The notes beneath the pieces are model-generated. The model did no database searches. It was given only the letters and a program-made list of their open reading frames with translations, and was not told the origin of the DNA. Of a stretch of DNA of 5,953 bases, positions 1 to 4,499 are shown in pieces. Positions within the stretch are counted from its first letter, which is position 1, and the number at the start of each line of letters is the position of its first letter. The translations under genes were made by a program, and so were the position numbers. Origin of the DNA: Candidatus Bathyarchaeota archaeon (lineage in GTDB: Archaea; Thermoproteota; Bathyarchaeia; Bathyarchaeales; UBA233); NCBI GenBank assembly GCA_023488835.1, contig JAMDCS010000014.1, positions 1 to 5,953 on the forward strand, written 5' to 3'.

Positions 1-477
1 GAAACCATCGCAACCGCCGCCGACTGTGCCGCTGAATCGGAAATAGACATTATTGTATTCCGCAAGTTCTGTGAGGGCTGGCATGGCTAGTGCTAAGGGT
101 CCTTTGTTGGTGGTGACGACGTGTTTGCCTGTCTTGAAGGCTTGTGTAATGTGTGAAAGTGCTGGTTCTGCGGTTTTAATGTTGACTGGAGTCACTTCAA
201 CGACGACTTCCGCTTCAACCTCTCTGATAACATCAAGCGCTTTAATGCCTGGGACGCCGAAGTCTTTGTCAGCAGAAATCGGGTACCCACGCTGCTTAAT
301 CTCCTCAAGTTTCTCAGGGCTTAAACCTCGAGGGTTGATGACTGCGCCATCTATGTCTGCTATGGCGACGATTTTTGGGTTAAACCCATAGTCTTTGACT
401 TTCTCGGCGTATCGAGTTGCCAGTATGCTAGTGACGCCTTTTCCGACGATGCCGTAGCCAACTAGTATTATTCTCAT
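1..477 (-). CDS. hom: Homoserine dehydrogenase, N-terminal part (cut by window edge)
   Basis: NAD(P)-dependent reduction of aspartate semialdehyde to homoserine, the branch point to threonine and methionine; cytoplasmic. 159 codons are visible from ATG 477-475, and the 3' end lies beyond base 1. The protein opens with a Rossmann nucleotide-binding fold: GYGIVG at residues 7-12, and an acidic strand end ADID at 40-43. It continues with the family blocks VTTNKGPLA (121-129, containing the conserved Lys125) and SGTVGGG (149-155), which leads into the substrate-binding domain. The catalytic Asp/Lys pair would lie past the edge. The start is supported by GGGAG 5 bases before the ATG; this site directly follows the thrC stop codon, so the two genes are probably translationally coupled. 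The insert of about 30 residues between the first strand and ADID is usual for this enzyme. Assignment is from motifs and operon context. Confidence 0.93.
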   Translation of the reverse strand, partial: MRIILVGYGIVGKGVTSILATRYAEKVKDYGFNPKIVAIADIDGAVINPRGLSPEKLEEIKQRGYPISADKDFGVPGIKALDVIREVEAEVVVEVTPVNIKTAEPALSHITQAFKTGKHVVTTNKGPLALAMPALTELAEYNNVYFRFSGTVGGGCDGF

Positions 478-487
478 TAATTCTCCC
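478..487 (-). promoter_or_regulatory. hom ribosome-binding site abutting the thrC stop
   Basis: On the minus strand the thrC stop TAA is followed at once by GGGAGAATTA and then the hom ATG. The GGGAG sits 5 bases before the ATG, so terminating thrC ribosomes could hand over to hom. This spacing decides the hom start. Confidence 0.75.
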
Positions 488-1738
488 TTACCTTGCTAAG
501 ATTACTGTGCTCTTTTTTAAGCCCAGTGCTTCCTCTATGGCGGTTATTTCTGCATCGACTTCTACTGGTTTTTCGCATTGTTTGATGGCGGTGTCGGGGT
601 CTTTGAGGCCGTGACCTGTGGTGATGCAGAAATAACCTTCGTTTTCCATGATAGTGCCGTTTTTGATGAGCTTCTTAAGACCAGCTAATGATGATGCACT
701 TGCAGGTTCAACAAAGAAACCCTCAACCCTTGCTAAAGTTTTTTGCGCATCAAGGATTTCTTCATCTGTTACTGTTTCGGCGGTTCCGTGTGATTCGTGG
801 ATGGCGTTGACGGCTTTTTTCCAGCTGACTGGTGCGCCGATGCGGATGGCGGTTGCGATGGTTTCGGGGTTTTGGATTGGGACGACTTTGTCGCTGTTAG
901 CTTTGATGGCTTGCGCGATGGGTGCGGAGCCTGCGGCTTGTATACCCGTCATTTTCGGCAACTTTTTAATCAAGCCGAGTTCGTAGAATTCTTTCAGACC
1001 TTTCCAGACGGCGCTGATGTTGCCTGCGTTGCCGACTGGGATGATGATGCGGTCTGGGGCTTCATAGTTGAGTTGCTCACAGATTTCATAGCCCAAGGAT
1101 TTTTGGCCTTCGATGCGGAAGGGGTTGATTGAGTTGAGTAGGTAAATGTCTTTGTGGGTTTCGCCGAGTTTAAGCACGAATTCCAATGCCTCGTCAAAGT
1201 TTCCTTTAACTTGGAGGACTTTGGCGCCGTGAATCATGGCTTGGGATAGTTTGCCGTAGGCGATTTTGCCCGCTGGGATAAGCACGGTGCATCTGATTCC
1301 AGCACGAGCAGCATACGCGGCTAGCGCAGCGCTGGTGTTACCTGTAGAAGCGCAGATGACATGGCGGACGCCAAGTTCAACGGCTTTGGTTACGCCAACG
1401 GTCATGCCGCGGTCTTTGAAGCTGCCAGTGGGGTTTTCACCCTCATTTTTAACATAAAGATTCTTAATGCCCAGTTCCGCGCCTAAGCGAACCGAGCGGT
1501 GAAGTCCTGTGCCGCCTTCCCCTAAAGTCACAAGTTTTGTGTTTTCGTGAATGGGCATAAAGGGTCGGTAACGCCACACGCTGAGTGGCTTTGTTTTCCA
1601 GTCGTTAGTCTTTGCCGCCTCAACCAATTCATTTCCATCGAATTTGATTTCTAGGATGTCTCCGCATTTTTTACAGAAGTAAACAATCTCGTCTACGCTG
1701 TAGGTTGTTTTGCAGTTTATGCATTCTTGATGTACCAA
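488..1738 (-). CDS. thrC: Threonine synthase, PLP-dependent, with N-terminal zinc ribbon
   Basis: Converts O-phosphohomoserine to threonine, the last step of the pathway that the neighbouring hom gene feeds; cytoplasmic. The 416 residues match the usual size of archaeal threonine synthases. An N-terminal zinc ribbon (Cys6, Cys9, Cys22, Cys25) is followed by a fold-type II PLP domain. Visible motifs are ENPTGSFKDRG (101-111, Lys108 the expected PLP Schiff-base lysine), ASTGNTSAALAAY (130-142), PVGNAGN (234-240, phosphate-cup glycines), EPASASSLAG (344-353) and TTGHGLKD (373-380). The start is TTG at 1738-1736: GGAG lies 10 bases upstream, an in-frame TAG lies 30 bases upstream, and no ATG or GTG occurs between that TAG and the zinc ribbon. 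Alternative PLP enzymes such as cysteate synthase are close relatives, but the adjoining homoserine dehydrogenase favours threonine synthase. Confidence 0.95.
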   Translation of the reverse strand: MVHQECINCKTTYSVDEIVYFCKKCGDILEIKFDGNELVEAAKTNDWKTKPLSVWRYRPFMPIHENTKLVTLGEGGTGLHRSVRLGAELGIKNLYVKNEGENPTGSFKDRGMTVGVTKAVELGVRHVICASTGNTSAALAAYAARAGIRCTVLIPAGKIAYGKLSQAMIHGAKVLQVKGNFDEALEFVLKLGETHKDIYLLNSINPFRIEGQKSLGYEICEQLNYEAPDRIIIPVGNAGNISAVWKGLKEFYELGLIKKLPKMTGIQAAGSAPIAQAIKANSDKVVPIQNPETIATAIRIGAPVSWKKAVNAIHESHGTAETVTDEEILDAQKTLARVEGFFVEPASASSLAGLKKLIKNGTIMENEGYFCITTGHGLKDPDTAIKQCEKPVEVDAEITAIEEALGLKKSTVILAR

Positions 1739-1794
1739 AGTTTTGCATCTCCAATAGACTAACGACTAATTGCTCTGAGAAGTATCGGCGGGGG

Positions 1795-1807
1795 AATTAA
1801 TAATTTT
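1795..1807 (-). promoter_or_regulatory. Weak TATA-like candidate for the thrC-hom operon
   Basis: The minus strand reads AAAATTATTAATT, the most A/T-rich block upstream of thrC, preceded by CC. A TATA box centred near 1801 would place transcription start near 1775 and give a leader of about 37 bases. The match to a canonical archaeal TATA box is weak, so this is a positional inference. Confidence 0.3.
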
Positions 1808-2017
1808 GGTGCTGACTGGAGGGAATCAAGTGGTGTTTTCTATTTTAGAAGTTGCTGTGGAAGCGCCTTGTTTCAACAACAACCAACGGGCTTGGCAGAA
1901 TCGCCTATTTTGGCATCTGCGTCTGAGGTGCGTTGCAGCTGGTTGCATCTTTATTCTGCAAGCAGTTGGATTCCAAACTAAGATAGACCTACCTACCTCA
2001 CAGCTACCTCCCCCTCC

Positions 2018-2028
2018 CTTATATAAAG
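2018..2028. promoter_or_regulatory. TATA-like box beside the insertion site
   Basis: CTTATATAAAG is a strong archaeal TATA-type sequence and is nearly palindromic, so its direction is ambiguous. Reading rightward it would start transcripts near 2048, inside the element's left end. Reading leftward it would start near 1998 and give a leader of about 260 bases before thrC. The element inserted 10 bases to its right. Confidence 0.4.
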
Positions 2029-2030
2029 CG

Positions 2031-2038
2031 TCAAGCAA
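2031..2038 (+). repeat. Target-site duplication, left copy
   Basis: TCAAGCAA directly precedes the left inverted repeat and is repeated exactly at 4739-4746, directly after the right inverted repeat. Eight bases is the duplication length known for the IS6 family. Confidence 0.93.
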
Positions 2039-2050
2039 GGTTCTGTTACC
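2039..2050 (+). repeat. Left terminal inverted repeat
   Basis: GGTTCTGTTACC, the exact reverse complement of 4727-4738. It is itself partly palindromic (GGT..ACC). With neighbouring bases it forms a 7-bp stem GCAAGGT/ACCTTGC (2035-2041 and 2048-2054) around a 6-base loop. Confidence 0.93.
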
Positions 2051-2071
2051 TTGCCGTCAGTAAGCTCTCCA

Positions 2072-2089
2072 TGTTACTTTTCGTCTGCT
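2072..2089 (+). repeat. Left subterminal inverted repeat
   Basis: TGTTACTTTTCGTCTGCT starts 33 bases inside the left end and matches perfectly, in inverted orientation, 4676-4693 near the right end. Its TGTTAC core also occurs in the terminal repeat (CTGTTACC), which suggests a second transposase-binding site. Confidence 0.88.
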
Positions 2090-2234
2090 CACGGGGCTGG
2101 CTATTTGATTTCTGAGCATCGAACTGGCTGTTACATCCTTCGGATAGGGTGAACGTTGCTCTTATGGGGCTGGCTGTCCTAAGTATCGGCTAGAATAAAA
2201 CGCGAACCTACGAGACTGTTAGACAAATTTTTAG
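2090..2234. other. Non-coding left arm of the element
   Basis: No convincing reading frame. It contains two copies of GGGGCTGGCT (2093-2102 and 2166-2175), a small hairpin ATCC-TTC-GGAT (about 2136-2146), and CTGTTA motifs at 2128-2133 and 2216-2221 like those in the terminal repeat. It is more G/C-rich than the small gene that follows. It may hold transposase-binding sites or a small RNA; neither can be shown from sequence alone. Confidence 0.4.
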
Positions 2235-2255
2235 GTGAAATCCAACGGGAATCTT

Positions 2256-2273
2256 AACAGTACTGTTTATATG
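2256..2273 (+). promoter_or_regulatory. TATA box overlapped by a 12-bp palindrome, promoter of the small zinc-ribbon gene
   Basis: TTTATATG at 2266-2273 is a good archaeal TATA box. Start of transcription is expected near 2295, about 25 bases before the ATG at 2319. The perfect palindrome AACAGTACTGTT (2256-2267) covers the position where TFB would contact DNA and overlaps the TATA box by two bases, so a dimeric repressor there would block initiation. Confidence 0.6.
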
Positions 2274-2318
2274 GTATTATTCCATTTTTTATCAAATAAA
2301 ATATTCGGAAGTGAAAAA

Positions 2319-2444
2319 ATGACAATTTATAACGATATGCGGGTTTTTAAATCCGCAAGTCCTAATCAATGCCCGAAATGCAAGGCTATCCTAAATACAT
2401 TGGGCAAATGCAGCGACTGTGATTATAACAATCTTAAGTTTTAA
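2319..2444 (+). CDS. 41-residue zinc-ribbon protein, passenger of the element
   Basis: Unrecognised small protein. Its C-terminal half is a single zinc knuckle: CPKC, nine residues, then CSDC (residues 18-34), four cysteines placed to hold one zinc. The N-terminus (MTIYNDMRVFKSAS) is short and featureless. The frame is open from 2235, but ATG 2319 is preferred for two reasons: a purine-rich GGAAGTGAAA lies just before it, and the TATA box at 2266-2273 puts the transcript start downstream of the earlier ATG at 2235. The gene has its own promoter and is followed after two bases by a long hairpin with a T-run. It lies tail-to-tail with the transposase. Such mini zinc ribbons are often nucleic-acid or protein adaptors; a role in transposition control is only a guess. 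Confidence 0.7.
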   Translation: MTIYNDMRVFKSASPNQCPKCKAILNTLGKCSDCDYNNLKF

Positions 2445-2446
2445 GT

Positions 2447-2552
2447 AGAGGGATAGCGGAGGACTTCACGCCTTTATCATACCTTGCTTGCACCGAGGTA
2501 TGTCGCAATATTGTCCGTGAAGCTGGTTCCGTTACCCTTTCTCTCTTTTTTT
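2447..2552 (+). terminator. Long structured hairpin ending in seven T (terminator or small RNA)
   Basis: An outer stem pairs AGAGGG (2447-2452) with CCCTTT (2535-2540, one G-T pair) and TAGCGGA (2454-2460) with TCCGTTA (2528-2534, one G-T pair). After an asymmetric internal loop, CTTCACG (2464-2470) pairs exactly with CGTGAAG (2516-2522). Inside lies a separate hairpin, CATACCT (2478-2484) with AGGTATG (2496-2502). A T-run follows at 2546-2552. The structure begins two bases after the zinc-ribbon stop and ends at the transposase stop, so it can end plus-strand transcription before it runs antisense into the transposase. At about 100 bases with nested stems it is much larger than a minimal terminator. 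Confidence 0.65.
2525..2536 (+). repeat. Internal near-copy of the terminal inverted repeat
   Basis: GGTTCCGTTACC matches the left terminal repeat in 11 of 12 bases and has the same orientation. It lies 18 bases beyond the transposase stop, where the end of a minimal transposase-only IS would be expected. It also forms part of the 3' arm of the hairpin. No matching inverted partner was seen upstream of the transposase start. Confidence 0.55.
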
Positions 2553-2554
2553 GG

Positions 2555-3715
2555 CTATCGTTCTATTTTGGGGTTGATGAAGTCGGTTTTTTGCGCCGCA
2601 TTCTGAATCAAAGTTAACCATTTGTTTGCACCTTCAATCTTGATACCGCATAGGTCGGCGGGAGTTTTGCCGTCTAAGCTTTCATGTGGTCGAATATAGT
2701 TGTGATAAAGCTGATAACCTGTGAGGATGGGGGTTTCGTTGACTTTTAAGCCCCGCATTGTCTTTTCTCTATCTCGGATTTCACCATTTAACCGTTCCAT
2801 TTTGTTGTTGTGGATTGAGCCAGCTAGCCGAATTTCCCGAACATGCTCTGTGCCTTTTAGCACCTGTTTAGCCGCAACATGATAAGAGGGCAACCCGTCA
2901 GTTACCATGATTTTGGGTTGTTTCTCCATTAGTCTGGTTGCCATTTGGAATAGGTGCTTTGCGTCGTGTTGGTGTTTTGTCTCTGCCACTTCTTGAGCGA
3001 TTAAGAACCGTGTTTCATCATCCATAACTGCAAAGAGGTACTTCATATTGCCAGCAACTTTAATGTAAACCTCATCTGCACGCCACTTATCACCAACATT
3101 GGGCGTGATTCTGTCGGCGTAGTCTTTCATTAATGCTGAATACTTCTTTATCCACATGAAAACTGTTTTATGTGAAACCTCAACGCCCAAAAGCTTGAGT
3201 GACCGCTGAGTATTGCGTAAGCTTTCCCCACTGAAATAGAGTTGCATGGCGGCTGTGATTGCTTTTGGGTTGTGTTTCATGCGCTCGAAGCCTATGTTTA
3301 TGGTGAAGTAGTGACCGCATTCTCGGCAGAGGAATTTCTGTATTGAGCCGCTTTTGTTGTGGCGTATGCCATCTTTTTTGAGGTTGCTTGAACCGCAACA
3401 TTGGCAAACTTGGGCGGTTAACTCGCTAACTACAAAGGCTTTAGACTTGCTAGCTTTGACTTCTGTTCTTAGTTGGGTTGAGAAGTCAACAGCATGGATA
3501 TGTTTGCAGATGGTATGGCGATAAGTATTATCTGGGCAGGTACATGTCCATTCACCGTTAACCTTGTTGATGGTGTATTCGCCATTTCCGCTTTGGGATT
3601 TTACGATGTAGAGCATATCGTCTATGCGTGAGACTTGACCGTTGTGCTGAGCGATTGCTTGACCGCGTTCTAATCTTGTGCTTGTTTGTGTGGTTATCAT
3701 TCTACTTATCGCCAC
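2555..3715 (-). CDS. IS6/IS240-like DDE transposase with SWIM zinc finger
   Basis: Cuts and joins the element ends. Of 386 residues, the first part holds a SWIM-type finger (Cys58, Cys60, Cys70, His72, in CTC...CKH) and then a zinc ribbon (Cys104, Cys107, Cys130, Cys133). A helix-turn-helix-like stretch follows at about 150-190 (SLRNTQRSLKLLGVEVSHKT). The RNase H-like core starts at WRADEVYIKV (Asp214), with VTDGLPSYH (Asp273) and NNKMERLNGEIR (Glu307, 34 positions after Asp273). The closing segment YHNYIRPHESLDGKTPAD is typical of the family. All three acidic residues are present and the frame is intact, so the protein may be active. The start is GTG 3715 or ATG 3700 (residue 6): the TATA box at 3737-3744 places transcription start near 3715, so the message is leaderless or almost so. 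It is longer than ordinary IS6 transposases (about 230 residues) because of the N-terminal fingers. Confidence 0.92.
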   Translation of the reverse strand: MAISRMITTQTSTRLERGQAIAQHNGQVSRIDDMLYIVKSQSGNGEYTINKVNGEWTCTCPDNTYRHTICKHIHAVDFSTQLRTEVKASKSKAFVVSELTAQVCQCCGSSNLKKDGIRHNKSGSIQKFLCRECGHYFTINIGFERMKHNPKAITAAMQLYFSGESLRNTQRSLKLLGVEVSHKTVFMWIKKYSALMKDYADRITPNVGDKWRADEVYIKVAGNMKYLFAVMDDETRFLIAQEVAETKHQHDAKHLFQMATRLMEKQPKIMVTDGLPSYHVAAKQVLKGTEHVREIRLAGSIHNNKMERLNGEIRDREKTMRGLKVNETPILTGYQLYHNYIRPHESLDGKTPADLCGIKIEGANKWLTLIQNAAQKTDFINPKIER

Positions 3716-3716
3716 A

Positions 3717-3772
3717 TATCTCTATATCCACACAAACATATAAAGCTATGGTTTTATGGAGATAGAGAGATA
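3717..3772. promoter_or_regulatory. Imperfect inverted repeat flanking the transposase promoter, operator candidate
   Basis: The arm TATCTCTATATCCA (3717-3730) is an imperfect reverse complement of TGGAGATAGAGAGATA (3757-3772), allowing a two-base gap. The arms are 26 bases apart and enclose the transposase TATA box. The right arm ends just before the divergent TATA box at 3775-3784. The position suits a repressor acting on both promoters; the adjacent ribbon-helix-helix gene is the obvious candidate, by inference. Confidence 0.45.
3737..3744 (-). promoter_or_regulatory. TATA box of the transposase gene
   Basis: The minus strand reads TTTATATG within GCTTTATATG, centred about 25 bases upstream of GTG 3715. 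That distance implies a leaderless message from 3715 or a leader of about 15 bases to ATG 3700. Confidence 0.65.
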
Positions 3773-3774
3773 AA

Positions 3775-3784
3775 CTTATATATT
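3775..3784 (+). promoter_or_regulatory. TATA box of the passenger operon
   Basis: CTTATATATT is centred about 35 bases before ATG 3815 and predicts transcription start near 3805 with a leader of about 10 bases. It is back-to-back with the transposase promoter. It is followed by GTTACC, GTTAAC and GATAAC motifs (3785-3813) that may be further protein-binding sites. Confidence 0.6.
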
Positions 3785-3814
3785 GTTACCGTTAACTTGT
3801 ATTTAGTGATAACA

Positions 3815-3994
3815 ATGGGAAAAATGAACATAGTCTTAACAGATGAACAAGAAGAGAGGTTTCGCAAAGCCGTATTTGAACGGAAAGGTATGAAGAAGGG
3901 AAACATAAGTGAAGCTTTAGATGAAGCTATCCAGCAATGGATTGACTTTTACGATATAACCAAAAAGGGGGAAAAGAAAACTGGAAAACAATAA
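3815..3994 (+). CDS. Ribbon-helix-helix (CopG/MetJ-like) DNA-binding protein
   Basis: A 59-residue protein with the layout of a ribbon-helix-helix dimer: a short strand MNIVLTD (4-10), helix 1 EEQ/ERFRKAVFERKG (11-25), a turn KKGNIS, then helix 2 EALDEAIQQWIDFY (33-46) and a basic tail. This family binds short operator repeats and commonly represses its own promoter. The frame is open back to 3686, but ATG 3815 is preferred because the TATA box at 3775-3784 would start transcription near 3805; ATG 3824 (residue 4) is an alternative. The gene heads a plus-strand operon divergent from the transposase, and its stop TAA overlaps an ATG at 3994 (TAATG). Control of transposase expression is a reasonable inference from position, not shown. 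It is richer in A/T than the host thr genes. Confidence 0.78.
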   Translation: MGKMNIVLTDEQEERFRKAVFERKGMKKGNISEALDEAIQQWIDFYDITKKGEKKTGKQ

Positions 3995-4499
3995 TGAAAA
4001 AAGAGAAGAACAATTCTTCAAAGAAGTCCCTGACGAAAAGACGGAACCGCTTTTCGATGAAGAAACAATCAAATCGACTGTACAAGGCTTCATCTTGGCA
4101 TTTATCAGCGGAAGAGTAAAAATTGATTTTCCAAATAAAGAACAGATAGAATGGTTAATGCACACAATGGAAAAAGCTGGAGACGCAAAATTCAAAAAAT
4201 TTGACCAGAAATCAAAGGTAGATTTAGCTATATACACAGAAATGCAAGCACAGGCAGAAATAAATGATTTAATCGCAGTATGTTGTGGAACAAGGAAAGC
4301 AGCATCATATGAGCAGAAAAGAGCTTTTAATGAGCTATTCCATAAAATTTTGGCTTACCGCGCTGGTGGCAGAATTGTTGGAGAATTTGTTAATTACGAC
4401 ATCGCTGAAAGGGTAGAACGGTTAGAGCAAGGCATCGAAAAAATCAACAATCTGCTAAAACAATTAGTTGAAATACACTCCACGGAGATGGGACTTTGA
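3981..4499 (+). CDS. Unrecognised passenger protein, about 170 residues, C-terminal coiled coil; start or frame uncertain
   Basis: Not recognised. The coding frame is clear from about 3996 onward: an acidic/basic N-terminus (REEQFFKEVPDEKTEPLFDEE), then a mostly helical region. It ends with a heptad-like stretch IAERVERLEQGIEKINNLLKQLVEI that should form a coiled coil. No membrane segment or signal peptide is seen. The first conventional in-frame start is TTG 4095, but that would discard about 35 protein-like residues. CTG 3981 has GGGGG (3967-3971) 9 bases upstream. Alternatively ATG 3994, which overlaps the upstream stop, enters the wrong frame and would need one extra A, or -1 slippage, in the AAAAAA run at 3997-4002 to give MKKREEQFF. 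The stop overlaps the next gene's TTG by three bases. It may assist or regulate transposition, by location only. Confidence 0.68.
   Translation: MENNNEKREEQFFKEVPDEKTEPLFDEETIKSTVQGFILAFISGRVKIDFPNKEQIEWLMHTMEKAGDAKFKKFDQKSKVDLAIYTEMQAQAEINDLIAVCCGTRKAASYEQKRAFNELFHKILAYRAGGRIVGEFVNYDIAERVERLEQGIEKINNLLKQLVEIHSTEMGL

Larger units (their letters stand above)
1739..2038. other. Host intergenic region upstream of thrC
   Basis: About 300 bases without a convincing gene. It holds the thrC ribosome-binding site, the weak TATA candidate at 1795-1807, and a small imperfect hairpin around 1937-1968 (arms CTG..TTGCA and TGCAA.CAG). A run at about 1987-2018 is pyrimidine-rich on the plus strand and G-rich on the minus strand. 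At the right end lies a TATA-like box next to the insertion point. Two overlapping open frames of 70-85 codons on opposite strands show low-complexity, non-protein-like content and were not accepted as genes. No tRNA or recognisable stable RNA was found. Confidence 0.6.

Noticed and set aside
53..391. Plus-strand open frame of 112 codons
   Set aside because: It is antisense to hom, whose frame shows clear family motifs; its own product is serine-rich with no domain.
648..1197. Several open frames on both strands inside thrC
   Set aside because: They lie within the well-supported threonine synthase and have no promoter, ribosome site or protein-like features.
1826..2038. Minus-strand frame of 70 codons upstream of thrC
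   Set aside because: It begins at the target duplication and reads through the TATA-like box and G-rich tract; the product looks random.
1806..2063. Plus-strand frame of 85 codons in the host intergenic region
   Set aside because: It runs across the transposon boundary into the left terminal repeat and shows no recognisable domain or start signal.
1780..2190. AAGTATCGGC occurring at both 1780 and 2181
   Set aside because: Ten-base repeats are expected by chance several times in a window this size, and one copy is host DNA, the other element DNA.
3909..3916. GTGAAGCT repeated at 2517-2524 (before the internal end-like repeat) and 3909-3916, as a possible duplication of a nested minimal IS
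   Set aside because: No inverted repeat matching GGTAAC.GAACC lies before 3909, and the site falls inside the RHH coding sequence; the 8-base match is probably chance.
3917..4237. Minus-strand frame of 106 codons
   Set aside because: It is antisense to two passenger genes with good coding character; the product is the hydrophobic/serine-rich type expected from a shadow.
4095..4499. TTG 4095 as the start of the second passenger gene
   Set aside because: No ribosome site precedes it and about 35 upstream codons in the same frame look like genuine protein; kept only as a fallback.
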